DNA of 64,000 nucleotides from Vibrio inusitatus (GCA_024346935.1 AP024879.1:62001-126000); one strand, 5' to 3'. Positions 44,273 through 53,702 are shown, counted from the first letter of the stretch. Notes: a model not told the origin generated them from the sequence alone. Numbers and translations are program-made.

Positions 44273-46414
44273 CTATTTTGATTTTGAAAATGTTTGGCTG
44301 AGTGTTTTTATCTCTGGCAACATTCTGTGGATCAGGTGTAATTGTTGCAAAATCATCTGTGCAGAAGTGCCATCACTCTCTCGCCATTGTGATAACTTGT
44401 GCTGAATATGGTTGATATCGAACACTTTTTCATCGAAAGGCTCATCACGTAAAGCCTTCTCAATAGCGCCGAGCTTAACATGAATTTCCTGATATGCATC
44501 AATTACTAGCTTGTGCGTTGTCGCATCATTGAGCTGTGTCCGGTGTGCGCCTAGCGCAGAAACGTAACTGAGAAGGGCGTGATTTAAAGTCAAAAAACGA
44601 AAGCTCTCATTGACCGCATGTTGATACTTTCCAGGTTCGGCCATCATATTACTAATAGCCGCGCTTAGATTCGCATCATGGCTATGAGCTGCGCGGCGAG
44701 CGATACGATAATTCAGGTCGTCAGATTTTCCGAGTCGATATTGAACAATAATCTGAGCTAGATAATTACCATTGGCTTTAATGGCTTGTGCCATAAGCGA
44801 GGGCAATTTCTTAGCTTGCCAATCAGGTAGAATGAAATATACAGCCCCTGCAGCAAGTAAACTTCCTATCAATGTATCAATCAGTCTGGGGACAATCACA
44901 GCATATCCTGCTCCAAGCTGAGAAAATAGGAACAGCACTAAGACAGTAATAATGGCTGTTGCATAAGCGTAGTTTTGAAGCCTAAAAGCGAAGAAGAGCA
45001 CGCTAGATATAACGATAACAAACAGTTGACCTTCCACTTCAGGGATCAGAGAGAGCATCACTACACCAACGATCAGCCCTGCAAAGGTGCCGCTTATCCT
45101 ATGAAATAGCTTTTGCTTGGTGGAGCTAAAGTTGCGCTGACACACAAATAAAGTCGTGAGTAATATCCAAAATCCATGCTCAATTGAGAACAACTCAATA
45201 ATGCCATAACCGACGGTAAGTGCCGTTGCCAATCTTATGGCATGGCGAAATAGCACAGATGAAGGGGAGAGGCTGTCGCTGATACGTTGCCACATCTGTT
45301 TGGCAGTGTATGCGGTTTTATCGTCCAATACATGGTCGGCCGATTGAGCGTCAGGATTGTTAATGTTGTTCAGCAGTCTATCTACCGTACACAAGTTATT
45401 GAATAAGTACTGAAGCTGAGCTAAAGATTGTTGCCACTCTGGGTTACGTTGCTCAACCAAGTGAGTCATTGCTCCTTGCAGTTCATCTAAGGCGATAACT
45501 GACTCTTGATTTCGCTGATAAGGTTGGTTGAGCCTTAGAGATTCGGCAATATCTTGGCATTCTTTAGCGTAGGACTGAATGAGATGCTTGAACCGAAATA
45601 GCACATCGGAGCGTTCAAAATGCAGAGCAAGGTCTTGATAACGGTAGTGACTAGAACTGAGCCTTTCATGCATATCTTGGGCAAGCAAATAGATACGTAA
45701 GAATCGATCACTAGGGCCATCGACATGGCCTTTCTTTGAGCGTTTTATTAGGGTGTCACGGCAGAGCTCTAAGGCTTCTACGGTATTAGCGTTAAGCCTA
45801 GCTTCCTCGATACGCATCGGTTGAGGTGTAAGCCCTATCGTCGGATGAAAAAGACGACTCTTAGTATCGAGGTAACGAGATAGCTGGTGGAAGGTCTGGG
45901 AAAGGCTTAGTTGTACGGGTTGCATTGGCCATAAGCTTTGCCATATTAAGGACAGTAAATAGTACCAAGCTGCGCCTAACAGTAGCAGAATTGGCTGACC
46001 CCAGATGTCAGTGCTTTCACTCGCTCCCAACATGGTATAAATAGCGATCAGCAATGACCCAAAGGCGATGCTCGCATAACGAGGTCCAATCGCGCCCAGC
46101 ATGATAAACGCAAACGTTGAAGTAAATAACCCAACGGCAAAAGCAAGGGGGTAAGGGTAGAGCACTTCAATGGAGATACTTGCTATCGCAAAACAGATGA
46201 AGGTTAGGGTGAGTGCTTTTAAGCGCCCCCAAAAATTGTCGTCAGTTTCCGCAAGGGCGGCTGCAATGACCCCGAGAACCAATGGAGTAATGAGGGTATA
46301 TTGACCCAGATACCAACAGGGGATGACTACGCCTAGCATAGTGACTAGGATGAGAAGGCTGTAGTTAATCGTTTTATTCGCCCAATACTGGCGAAGTGTG
46401 GCAGAAGTGTTCAC
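44273..46414 (-). CDS. yccS: YccS/YhfK-family integral membrane protein
   Basis: A 713-residue inner-membrane protein of the FUSC/YccS family. It has two blocks of about six hydrophobic helices. The first, near the N terminus, includes LILVTMLGVVIPCWYLGQYTLITPLVLGVIAAALAETDDNFWGRLKAL. The second, after about residue 390, includes ALTVGYGIIELFSIEHGFWILLTTLFVCQRNFSSTKQKLFHRISGTFAGLIVG. Each block is followed by a large cytoplasmic helical region. Members are putative exporters of aromatic acids or other solutes. It is transcribed with yccT. Its start is divergent from helD, with 241 bases between them that contain the palindrome ACTCTATAGAGT at 46510-46521. Confidence 0.88.
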   Translation of the reverse strand: MNTSATLRQYWANKTINYSLLILVTMLGVVIPCWYLGQYTLITPLVLGVIAAALAETDDNFWGRLKALTLTFICFAIASISIEVLYPYPLAFAVGLFTSTFAFIMLGAIGPRYASIAFGSLLIAIYTMLGASESTDIWGQPILLLLGAAWYYLLSLIWQSLWPMQPVQLSLSQTFHQLSRYLDTKSRLFHPTIGLTPQPMRIEEARLNANTVEALELCRDTLIKRSKKGHVDGPSDRFLRIYLLAQDMHERLSSSHYRYQDLALHFERSDVLFRFKHLIQSYAKECQDIAESLRLNQPYQRNQESVIALDELQGAMTHLVEQRNPEWQQSLAQLQYLFNNLCTVDRLLNNINNPDAQSADHVLDDKTAYTAKQMWQRISDSLSPSSVLFRHAIRLATALTVGYGIIELFSIEHGFWILLTTLFVCQRNFSSTKQKLFHRISGTFAGLIVGVVMLSLIPEVEGQLFVIVISSVLFFAFRLQNYAYATAIITVLVLFLFSQLGAGYAVIVPRLIDTLIGSLLAAGAVYFILPDWQAKKLPSLMAQAIKANGNYLAQIIVQYRLGKSDDLNYRIARRAAHSHDANLSAAISNMMAEPGKYQHAVNESFRFLTLNHALLSYVSALGAHRTQLNDATTHKLVIDAYQEIHVKLGAIEKALRDEPFDEKVFDINHIQHKLSQWRESDGTSAQMILQQLHLIHRMLPEIKTLSQTFSKSK

Positions 46415-46655
46415 AGAGTCTTAGGCTAGCCTTTTTAAGTACTCTGTCACCTGTAACAGAGCGGTCCTTTATACAGAGTAGTACTTTACACAGGGTTAAC
46501 GTGATTTGCACTCTATAGAGTAGTGACTGTGCTCGCGATCTTATTGAACTTGCGAAGAAAAACCTAAAATTTACATACTGCCTAATGCGTTCTTTGGATT
46601 AATCATAGTAAACTGAAGCGGTTCAACCCGAAACCTTAAGGACAAGTACGCTAAC

Positions 46656-48731
46656 ATGCAGTTGCAAGCCACCCCGTCAGCTCGTTTTTTCTTACAAGAC
46701 GAATACTTTGACATCAAGCTAGAGAAGGATCAGTTGGTTCTTACCTCTCGAGAGAATCAAACCTCGATTCCTTTTTCGGAATGGAGCGGTAAAACCTCGA
46801 TTGAGCGTGGCTTAGTATGGGGGAGCATTACCTTCTTTGGCTACCAACAACATCAAGCCGGTGAAGCAGTGCAAGATGCTTGGCAGATTCAGGGATTGTC
46901 CTGGGGAAAAGCCAAGTCATTCGGCCGAACTGCGGTTCAATATTATGAAAAATGGCATCGCCTTCAATGTCGCCAGTTGAATCTTTACTTACCTAAATGG
47001 CAACAAAAGCTGCAATTATTGCGTCAGAAACCCGCCTACCTTGCGCACTCCGAATGGCGTTCTTGGCAAGAAATGGTCCATGCTGATCTTGAAGAAATGA
47101 ATATTAGTTTGAACGACGCAAATCAGCGTATGCCTGACAATATGCAAGAAGTGAATCAGTGGTTATGTCCTAAGGGCGATATAGTTAGAGAGCGCAATGA
47201 GCTTTGGCTCACTAATGAAACTCAGAACTGGCAAGTTCTATTTGCTCAGATTGAGAGCTCACCACTGAATGAATCTCAGCAAAAATCAGTACTACTAAAT
47301 AACGATCACAACTTAATCTTAGCAGGAGCGGGTACCGGTAAAACCAGTGTGCTGATGGCCCGAGTGGCCTATCTTTTACAAAGTCATCAGGCTCAAGCTG
47401 AAGAGATTGCTCTGCTAGCGTTTGGCAGAGATGCCGCAACGGAAATGTCACAGCGTTTATCCAACAAAATTGGCGTTACGTCGCAAAAGGTGAATGTGAG
47501 TACCTTCCATAAGATGGCGCTGCATATCATTCAACATGTGGAAGGTAGCCCTGCGAAGGTAAGTTCATTGGCTTCCGAAGCAAAACAGAAGCAGCAGTGG
47601 AGTGCACAATGGTTGAAAGAACACTGGACTAACGCTACGAATTTCAAGCGCTGGCAAAAACATCTATCTCAATGGCCGATTGCATATTTGAAAGGAGATG
47701 TGGATCTTGGCAGTCAGTTTGAAAACCCAAAATTGATCGCTTGGCTAGACCAACAGTTGGATCAGCTGTGTTCTATGAATGTCACCAAGAAGTCTATTCA
47801 ACAACAGATTATTGATCATCCAGAATATTCGCGTCTCAATAGCGAACTTCAATTAGTGTGGCCTTGTTATCAAGCGTGGAAACAGTACTTGAAAGAACAA
47901 GGTGAGTTGGATTTTCATTCAATGATAGAAAAAGCGACGCAGTATGTGTCTAAGAATCGGTTTAAGGCGCCATGGCGTTATTTAATGGTAGATGAGTATC
48001 AAGACATCTCCCCAGCTCGCTTAGCTTTAGTGGAAGCGATTGTGAATCAGCCTTGCGAACAAGGAAGGCGCTCACTATTCGCGGTTGGTGATGATTGGCA
48101 ATCTATTTACCAATTCGCAGGCTCTGATGTACATCTTACAACGGGCTTTCTCAAGCGTTTTCCAGATGCGGCGACGCATCATCTCGATACTACCTATCGT
48201 TTCAACTCTCAAATTGCTGATGTGGCGGGTGAGTTTATATTGCAGAATCCAATGCAGTTAACCAAGACTCTCAACGCGCATAAACAGCAGAAACAAAAAG
48301 CGGTTTCAGTAGTCGCGGAAGCTAAACTAGAGAAAACACTGCAACGAGTGAACAACTCCCATAAGCCTCTGTCGGTTCTAGTTCTTGGGCGTACCCATAA
48401 AGACAAACCAAGTAAGCTTAAACAGTGGCAATCAGAGTACAGCAATCTCGAGTTTAACTTTATGACTTGTCACTCAAGCAAGGGAAAAGAGGCTGATGTC
48501 GTATTATTGATGGGTGTGAACGAACATAATTTCCCACAAAAAGAACGTGCTCCTCATCTTGATGTCGCTCTTAAATCGACTAATGAATCTTTCCCATTTG
48601 CAGAGGAACGTCGCTTGTTTTACGTAGCTCTAACTCGCGCAAAGCAAGAGGTAATCGTGAGTTACGATCTTCAGCCATCACCGTTTATCACTGAGCTACT
48701 AGAAGGGTCTTATGCGGTGAAGAAGCACTAA
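46656..48731 (+). CDS. helD: DNA helicase IV
   Basis: A 691-residue UvrD/Rep-type superfamily 1 helicase of the HelD branch. The first 200 residues are the HelD-specific N-terminal region (SARFFLQDEYFDIKLEKDQLVL). Helicase motifs follow in order: Q motif LNESQQKSV, Walker A LAGAGTGKTS (222-231), Ia ALLAFGRDAATEM, Walker B YLMVDEYQDIS, III FAVGDDWQSIYQFAGSD, IV LDTTYRFNSQIA, V MTCHSSKGKEADVVLLMGV and VI ERRLFYVALTRAKQEV. It unwinds DNA 3'-5' in the cytoplasm. The gene is monocistronic. Confidence 0.95.
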   Translation: MQLQATPSARFFLQDEYFDIKLEKDQLVLTSRENQTSIPFSEWSGKTSIERGLVWGSITFFGYQQHQAGEAVQDAWQIQGLSWGKAKSFGRTAVQYYEKWHRLQCRQLNLYLPKWQQKLQLLRQKPAYLAHSEWRSWQEMVHADLEEMNISLNDANQRMPDNMQEVNQWLCPKGDIVRERNELWLTNETQNWQVLFAQIESSPLNESQQKSVLLNNDHNLILAGAGTGKTSVLMARVAYLLQSHQAQAEEIALLAFGRDAATEMSQRLSNKIGVTSQKVNVSTFHKMALHIIQHVEGSPAKVSSLASEAKQKQQWSAQWLKEHWTNATNFKRWQKHLSQWPIAYLKGDVDLGSQFENPKLIAWLDQQLDQLCSMNVTKKSIQQQIIDHPEYSRLNSELQLVWPCYQAWKQYLKEQGELDFHSMIEKATQYVSKNRFKAPWRYLMVDEYQDISPARLALVEAIVNQPCEQGRRSLFAVGDDWQSIYQFAGSDVHLTTGFLKRFPDAATHHLDTTYRFNSQIADVAGEFILQNPMQLTKTLNAHKQQKQKAVSVVAEAKLEKTLQRVNNSHKPLSVLVLGRTHKDKPSKLKQWQSEYSNLEFNFMTCHSSKGKEADVVLLMGVNEHNFPQKERAPHLDVALKSTNESFPFAEERRLFYVALTRAKQEVIVSYDLQPSPFITELLEGSYAVKKH

Positions 48732-48809
48732 TACCAACCATAGTAGGTAAATGCTCAGAAATCGTGTTTTAACTATCTAGGTCGTTCAGTTATACACTAC
48801 GATGGGTAT
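48731..48809. repeat. Imperfect palindromic element with ATACCA ends
   Basis: A 79-bp element directly after helD begins ATACCAACCATAGTA (48731-48745) and ends CACTACGATGGGTAT (48795-48809). The arms pair at 11 of 15 positions. The ends resemble those of the element at 49705-49750, suggesting one family of small, MITE-like vibrio repeats. Confidence 0.6.
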
Positions 48810-48897
48810 CAATTACTTTTATTCAGAGCGACCTTAAACATTCGCGATAGGTGGGTATATTAGAAAATCTAATGTTTACTTTGTCCTAAGTCTTTCT

Positions 48898-49359
48898 ATG
48901 TTAGCTTTAGCGACGTTATTTTCGTTTGCATCAAATCAAACGCTACCTTCCGCATCAGATTTAATGGTTCGGTCGGGGCAAGTCAGTTCACTGAAGTACC
49001 TTTCTCCTTTGCGCGGCAGCAAATCCATACGCCTACAGCTTATTGATGGAAGTTGGTATCAATACTCATCAAAATCAGGTGATATTGAAACGGTTTATCA
49101 TGCTTTGCAGCGTAACAATGGGCAGATTTTACATGTGGGATATGTCTCTGGGTTTAGTGGATCACCGGTTGGAGATGAACGCCAATTTTATAATGTCCTC
49201 TCTTTGAAAATTGGTTCTCAAACCCTTAGAGACTATCAACAAATTCAAGATGCGTGGAGCAGTGATAACCAGCTTGCGGTGATTATGTGCAAGGGGCTTT
49301 TTATAGGCGGTATCTTGCTTCTTGTATTCGGCAGTGCACTTCGCTTTCGAGGCCAATAA
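48898..49359 (+). CDS. Small membrane protein, unknown; start uncertain
   Basis: A 153-residue protein from the ATG at 48898. The centre is soluble and beta-rich (IRLQLIDGSWYQYS, ILHVGYVSGFSG) and a single hydrophobic helix (LAVIMCKGLFIGGILLLVFGSAL) lies near the C terminus. The N terminus MLALATLFSFAS looks like the tail of another membrane segment. The same frame stays open upstream to 48838 and would give SNVYFVLSLS before the Met. No ATG, GTG or TTG occurs there, but an ATT at 48859 follows AGGTG. The true start is therefore unclear. No family was recognised. Confidence 0.6.
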   Translation: MLALATLFSFASNQTLPSASDLMVRSGQVSSLKYLSPLRGSKSIRLQLIDGSWYQYSSKSGDIETVYHALQRNNGQILHVGYVSGFSGSPVGDERQFYNVLSLKIGSQTLRDYQQIQDAWSSDNQLAVIMCKGLFIGGILLLVFGSALRFRGQ

Positions 49360-49474
49360 CGCTTAAAACTCTGCAGTTCTTGTCATTAATCTAAAAAAGG
49401 GACAGGAACAATCGAAAGTTATAACTACAATTTAGAGGCGCATAGCTTAAACAGTGTTTAAGAAGGAGGTTCCA

Positions 49475-49705
49475 ATGAACCTAAAAGTCATCATTATATT
49501 ATCTTTATTACTGGCAGTTATTTATCTGGGGTTCAATAGTAATATTCCACAGCTCAATGCCTTCAAGAACTTCATTACGGGCACGTTTACCACAGAGGTT
49601 GCAGAAAACCGCGCTGGCACTAGTAACGACAATCGACGTAGGCGCTCTGCACCTGAACCGTATGAAGAAGACACAGAAGTGGATGCGAACGTTTACGTTG
49701 AGTAA
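49475..49705 (+). CDS. Small single-pass membrane protein
   Basis: A 76-residue protein with a near-perfect ribosome-binding site (AAGGAGGT at 49463-49470) before the ATG at 49475; the open frame reaches 49454 but that start would precede the site. One hydrophobic helix (VIIILSLLLAVIYLGF) anchors it, followed by a polar tail with a basic patch (NRRRRSAP) and an acidic end (EPYEEDTEVDANVYVE). No family is known to me. The strong translation signal says it is expressed. Confidence 0.75.
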   Translation: MNLKVIIILSLLLAVIYLGFNSNIPQLNAFKNFITGTFTTEVAENRAGTSNDNRRRRSAPEPYEEDTEVDANVYVE

Positions 49706-49750
49706 TACCAATCGTACTAATTCTGAACACTTACTTAGTGTGATTGGTAT
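49705..49750. repeat. Short palindromic element with ATACCA ends
   Basis: ATACCAATCGTACTAA (49705-49720) and TTAGTGTGATTGGTAT (49735-49750) pair at 14 of 16 positions around a 14-base loop. It sits at the stop codon of the small membrane protein gene and shares its ends with the element after helD. It could also help terminate transcription. Confidence 0.7.
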
Positions 49751-49779
49751 AAAAGTCATTGTTGAAGAGTGAAATGAGA

Positions 49780-49817
49780 AAGCCACCTTACATTAGGACT
49801 ACTAATTTGGGTGGCTT
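49780..49817 (-). terminator. Likely terminator of mgsA
   Basis: AAGCCACC and GGTGGCTT form an 8-bp stem with a 22-base, partly paired loop. On the minus strand it is followed by a T-rich stretch (TCTCATTTC). It lies about 55 bases after the mgsA stop. Confidence 0.5.
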
Positions 49818-49870
49818 ATCAGAGACGATTAATCAATGATAGTGAAAGCTGGTCTTTGACTGATATCCGA

Positions 49871-50326
49871 CTAGGTACGTTTAGCTAGGTAAGACTCATA
49901 ATCTGGAATTGCGATTTCTACTTCCTCATCAATCAAAGAAGAGTCGAATAGGAATCGTGCGGTAGCGCGGTTGGTGGCTACAGGAATATTCCATACGCTA
50001 GCAATGCGGAGTAATGCTTTTACATCTGGGTCGTGTGGCGCTGCATTCAATGGATCCCAGAAAAAGATCATCATATCAATCTTCCCTTCTGCAATCATCG
50101 CACCTAATTGCTGATCGCCTCCCATTGGGCCGCTGATAAGGCTTTTAATTTCCAGACCCGTTTCACGGCTAAGTAGATGGCCAGTTGTGCCCGTTGCATA
50201 CAGAGTATGCCTTTCCAATTTCTGCTGGTTTTCTTTGGTCCAATGAAGGAGTTCTTTTTTGTAGTGGTCGTGGGCTACTAGGGCTACGTGCTTGCGTGCC
50301 TGCATAGTACGGGTAGTTTTTTCCAT
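49871..50326 (-). CDS. mgsA: Methylglyoxal synthase
   Basis: A 151-residue cytosolic enzyme that converts dihydroxyacetone phosphate to methylglyoxal and phosphate, relieving phosphosugar stress. Seen are [28 protein letters not shown] (phosphate-binding loop), [17 protein letters not shown] with the catalytic Asp, [26 protein letters not shown] and [14 protein letters not shown], all hallmark motifs. The length equals the E. coli enzyme (152). It lies divergent to queC. Confidence 0.97.
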   Translation of the reverse strand: MEKTTRTMQARKHVALVAHDHYKKELLHWTKENQQKLERHTLYATGTTGHLLSRETGLEIKSLISGPMGGDQQLGAMIAEGKIDMMIFFWDPLNAAPHDPDVKALLRIASVWNIPVATNRATARFLFDSSLIDEEVEIAIPDYESYLAKRT

Positions 50327-50471
50327 GGTTCAAGTACCTAATTTTTGTTGTCGTTTTATCAGATATTACCATTACTCTTATTGGCTGTGGTGACAGATTT
50401 AAAAATTTGTTTTCCCTGATAAATTTGGTAGATTGTGCGCGATTAACTCAATGTCAGTGAAAGGAATAAGT

Positions 50472-51158
50472 ATGAATAAAGCGGTCGTTATTTTTAGTGG
50501 AGGTCAAGACTCTACAACGTGCCTAGTGCAAGCTCTCACACAGTTTGACGAGGTGCATGCGATTACTTATGACTATGGCCAGCGTCATCGCCAGGAAATT
50601 GAGATTGCTCAGAAGTTGGCAAAGAAGCTCGGCGCAAAAGCACACAAAGTAATGGATGTGACATTACTCAATGAATTGGCTGTGAGTTCTCTAACTAGAG
50701 AAGACATACCGGTTTCTCATGACCTTGGTGAGAATGGATTGCCAAACTCGTTTGTACCTGGACGTAATATCCTATTCCTTACTCTAGCGGGTATCTACGC
50801 CTATCAAGTCGGCGCAAAGACGCTGATAACAGGTGTATGTGAAACAGATTTCTCGGGTTACCCTGATTGCAGGGATGAGTTTGTGAAGGCCATGAACTCA
50901 GCGCTTTCACTTGGAATGGATTATCAACTGGATATTAAGACCCCACTCATGTGGCTAAACAAAGCTGAAACATGGGCGATGGCTGATCACTATGATGCAT
51001 TGGAAATGATAAGGGATGAAACCTTAACCTGTTACAACGGCATCATTGGATCAGGTTGCGGAGATTGTCCTGCATGTGATTTAAGAGCGAAAGGTCTTGC
51101 TGAGTACCAAGACAATGCAGATGAAATAATGGCGTCTTATCAGCAGAAATCGCTGTAA
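50472..51158 (+). CDS. queC: 7-cyano-7-deazaguanine synthase
   Basis: A 228-residue enzyme of the queuosine pathway: it turns 7-carboxy-7-deazaguanine and ammonia into preQ0 using ATP. The PP-loop is [10 protein letters not shown] at the N terminus, [13 protein letters not shown] lies in the middle, and four zinc cysteines sit near the C terminus in [21 protein letters not shown]. The open frame starts at 50433. AAAGGAA precedes the ATG at 50472, and that start puts the PP-loop at its usual place. I looked for a preQ1 riboswitch in the leader and did not see one. Confidence 0.96.
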   Translation: MNKAVVIFSGGQDSTTCLVQALTQFDEVHAITYDYGQRHRQEIEIAQKLAKKLGAKAHKVMDVTLLNELAVSSLTREDIPVSHDLGENGLPNSFVPGRNILFLTLAGIYAYQVGAKTLITGVCETDFSGYPDCRDEFVKAMNSALSLGMDYQLDIKTPLMWLNKAETWAMADHYDALEMIRDETLTCYNGIIGSGCGDCPACDLRAKGLAEYQDNADEIMASYQQKSL

Positions 51159-51167
51159 AAATAAAAA

Positions 51168-51193
51168 GGCTCCGACGCTGGAACGTAGGAGCC
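51168..51193. terminator. Terminator between queC and the small minus-strand gene
   Basis: GGCTCC-GACG pairs with CGTA-GGAGCC. A T5-A-T5 run follows on the minus strand, while TATTTTGG follows on the plus strand. It serves the gene at 51221-51406 well and queC partly. Confidence 0.8.
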
Positions 51194-51220
51194 ATTATTT
51201 TGGACAAAACACATAATTTC

Positions 51221-51406
51221 CTAATAGTCATCTCCAGTCAAACGGCCTTCTATGGCGTATGGGTCGTCTTCGAATACATGATTTGCTCGTCCTCTAAGAG
51301 CCTCTAGTTGTTGTTCCAACGTGTCCATAGTTTCAAAATTTCCTTCTGAGCAGGCAATGTAAATTTGTTGCTCTAGATCCTCTATTCTGTCGCGTACGGT
51401 CATCAT
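51221..51406 (-). CDS. Small coiled-coil protein, 61 residues
   Basis: A 61-residue acidic protein. The first half (VRDRIEDLEQQIYIACSEG) and the region ETMDTLEQQLEALRGRA have heptad spacing, suggesting a short helical hairpin. The tail (FEDDPYAIEGRLTGDDY) is acidic and probably disordered. A strong ribosome-binding site (GGGAGG) lies five bases before the first of two ATG codons, and a terminator follows. I do not know a function. Confidence 0.75.
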   Translation of the reverse strand: MMTVRDRIEDLEQQIYIACSEGNFETMDTLEQQLEALRGRANHVFEDDPYAIEGRLTGDDY

Positions 51407-51635
51407 AATCGCCTCCCTAGGTATGCAGTGTTTATGCTTACGAGCGGCTTACTCAATTAGCTCACCATGAAGTTCATTATTCTTCAATTTCAACAAACGA
51501 ATCATACTGTGACTTTCAACGGAATTATAGAACATAAAATAACCAGTAATAGTGTGCGAGAAGAGGATGGTATCAAGATCTAACGCTAAGCTTTTGACTC
51601 TACTAAAAAAGAAAATATTAAATTTTACTGAGACG

Positions 51636-52037
51636 ATGATGATAGAAATTCAAGGTATTGATCATGTGGTTTTACGTTCAACTCAAGTCGAAAGTATGTT
51701 GTCGTTTTACTGTCATGTTTTAGGATGTGAGGTAGAAAGGCGTCTTGTTGATGAGGGCTTAACACAGCTTAGGGCAGGTAATGCATTGATTGATATTATT
51801 GATGTTGATAGCCCGTTGGGAAAGCTTGGAGGCAGACCACCGCAACAAAATGGACGCAATATGGATCATTTTTGTTTGCAAATTCAAGCGGTTAATCAAG
51901 AAGAGTTACTCACATACCTTCGAGGCCATCAAGTTGATATCTTGCCAGATGCTATCCGTTACGGAGCGACAGGGTTGGGTTGGTCCATATACGTGCACGA
52001 TCCTGAAAATAATGTCGTTGAACTTAAACCCATTTAG
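51636..52037 (+). CDS. VOC/glyoxalase-fold protein
   Basis: A 133-residue protein of the vicinal oxygen chelate superfamily. The metal-ligand motifs are GIDHVVLRS at the N terminus, MDHFCLQI in the middle and the final VHDPENNVVELKPI (Glu ligand), with FYCHVLGCEVERR between. The open frame begins at 51552, but the first 28 residues are unlike the family, and only MMIEIQGIDHVV gives the usual N terminus. The ribosome-binding site is weak. Relatives include glyoxalase I-like and fosfomycin-resistance proteins; the substrate here is unknown. Confidence 0.85.
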   Translation: MMIEIQGIDHVVLRSTQVESMLSFYCHVLGCEVERRLVDEGLTQLRAGNALIDIIDVDSPLGKLGGRPPQQNGRNMDHFCLQIQAVNQEELLTYLRGHQVDILPDAIRYGATGLGWSIYVHDPENNVVELKPI

Positions 52038-52199
52038 GTATGGGTTCCGACATGTATTCAGTAAGCGAATTAATGCTTAACCAACAGATAGATGTGTGCA
52101 ATCTGTCACTGTGCAAACAGTAAGCTTACGCATTATTGACATAATAGCAGGCGGCAAAAGAGACACTATCTCTATGAGAAATTTACCCCGTTAAGCCCG

Positions 52200-52547
52200 A
52201 TGGAATTTACTGAACAAGACAGAGCTGCCCTATACGAAACATGGATGTCCCAAAAAGCCAAAATGCGTCTAACGCAAATGGAGATCTCCCGAAAACTAGG
52301 AGTATCTCAGGCTGAATTTGGACAATTGCTTCGTGGTCGCGCCCCTCTAACATACCCATTTGTTACTCGCTTTTGTGAGTATCTAAAAGTTGATGCTGCT
52401 TATGCGATACCGTCACTACGAGTGAACGTAACCGTTGAAAACAGTGTTGTTACTTTGTGTTCGAGAATGTCCGTGGATGGGGATATTCGAAATGTGTACG
52501 TCGATGGCAATCAAGTCGTTGTCGAGTACGAGCACCGTATTTGCTAA
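52200..52547 (+). CDS. XRE-like helix-turn-helix protein
   Basis: A 115-residue protein. The first 65 residues form a Cro/C1-type helix-turn-helix (RLTQMEISRKLGVSQAEFGQLLRGRAPLTYPFVTRFCEYLKVD). The rest (VNVTVENSVVTLCSRMSVDGDIRNVYVDGNQVVVEYEHRIC) is beta-rich and may bind a ligand or dimerise. A terminator follows. No phage or toxin gene is adjacent, so it is probably a free-standing regulator. Confidence 0.8.
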   Translation: MEFTEQDRAALYETWMSQKAKMRLTQMEISRKLGVSQAEFGQLLRGRAPLTYPFVTRFCEYLKVDAAYAIPSLRVNVTVENSVVTLCSRMSVDGDIRNVYVDGNQVVVEYEHRIC

Positions 52548-52556
52548 AACACTATC

Positions 52557-52586
52557 AAGGCAGGCCAATAGGTCTGCCTTTTTCTT
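52557..52586 (+). terminator. Rho-independent terminator of the HTH gene
   Basis: AAGGCAG and CTGCCTT, extended by GCC/GGT around AATA, form the stem. TTTTTCTTTT follows. Confidence 0.92.
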
Positions 52587-52707
52587 TTCCCTCTCCCTTC
52601 ATTTGATTTTCATCTACCTATTTTAATAGCTTAAGCCGATCAAAATCGTTAGGATCGGCGTGTCCGATATCGCCTTTGTAGGCTGCATTTAAACGATAAA
52701 AGCGTGT

Positions 52708-53688
52708 ATGAGCATAATAAATAAGTTTAAAAAAGAATGGTTTCTTGTGGGGATGGTATTAGCTATCGCTTTAGCGGTATTTACTCCAGATCTTGGTAAA
52801 AGTGGAGGGGCACTGCATCTCGATAGAATTACTGTATTAGGTATTGCTTTAGTATTTTTCCTGCATGGATTGGGCTTGTCGCCAAAAGCTATCGTTGAAG
52901 GGCTATCAAACTGGAAGCTGCATCTATTTGTACAGAGCGCAACGTTTGTTGTTTATCCTCTGTTATGGGTGATATTTGGTCAGGGATTTATGGCCTACAT
53001 GCCAGCGGCTCTCGCCTTTGGTTTCTGCTATCTATTTGTTTTACCGAGCACAATCTCTTCTTCTGTCGCGATGACTGCAATAGGTAAGGGAAACCTTCCT
53101 GGCGCAATCTTTAACGCCTCGCTCTCGAGTATCCTTGGTGTGTTCATTACTCCATTACTCATTCAAGTATTTATGGGGATGGAAGGTGCTGAGCTTAATC
53201 TAATGGACTCTGTGCTTTCAATTTCGAAGATGTTGTTATTACCAATGATACTGGGGCAACTTTTACGACCGTGGCTTTTAAAGTGGACACAGAAACACAA
53301 ATCAATAGTAAACAAGTTAGATAAATACGTGATTCTGTTAATCGTTTACAGTGCATTTTGTGACTCCATTGACCATGGGATCTGGAGCGACTTTTCGCCG
53401 ATGCTTCTGCTTGTTTCAGCGTTGATCTGCTTGGTTGTGTTGATGGTGATGGTACACGGCATCAAATGGGGCGCGCGTAAGGTTGGGTTTAATCACCAAG
53501 ATGAGGTAGCAGCGGTATTCTGCGGTACTAAAAAAACCTTAGCCGCCGGTATTCCAATGGCTAAGGTCATCTTTGCTCACGATCCTAATCTGGGGATGAT
53601 ACTGCTTCCAATCATGTTGTATCATCCAATCCAAATTTTCTACTGCGCCGTACTAGCCAACCGCTATACCAAAGTTGAAACGGCATAG
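52708..53688 (+). CDS. SBF-like (bile acid:Na+ symporter family) transporter
   Basis: A 326-residue inner-membrane protein with about ten hydrophobic segments. FFLHGLGLSPKAI, LPSTISSSVAMTAIGKGNLPGAIFNASLSSILGVFITPLL and FCGTKKTLAAGIPMAKVIF are the conserved motifs of the SBF-like/YfeH-RCH1 branch of the bile acid:sodium symporter superfamily. The substrate is unknown for most bacterial members. It is monocistronic and converges with the haem transporter operon. Confidence 0.88.
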   Translation: MSIINKFKKEWFLVGMVLAIALAVFTPDLGKSGGALHLDRITVLGIALVFFLHGLGLSPKAIVEGLSNWKLHLFVQSATFVVYPLLWVIFGQGFMAYMPAALAFGFCYLFVLPSTISSSVAMTAIGKGNLPGAIFNASLSSILGVFITPLLIQVFMGMEGAELNLMDSVLSISKMLLLPMILGQLLRPWLLKWTQKHKSIVNKLDKYVILLIVYSAFCDSIDHGIWSDFSPMLLLVSALICLVVLMVMVHGIKWGARKVGFNHQDEVAAVFCGTKKTLAAGIPMAKVIFAHDPNLGMILLPIMLYHPIQIFYCAVLANRYTKVETA

Positions 53689-53702
53689 CATCACACCCGT
53701 CA

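Noticed and set aside
46510..46521. Palindrome ACTCTATAGAGT upstream of helD/yccS
   Set aside because: Twelve-base AT-rich palindromes occur by chance in a window of this size, and no regulator was recognised; recorded only within the yccS entry.
50327..50471. preQ1 riboswitch before queC
   Set aside because: No preQ1-I or preQ1-II consensus stem and A-rich tail could be matched by eye; a covariance-model scan would be decisive.
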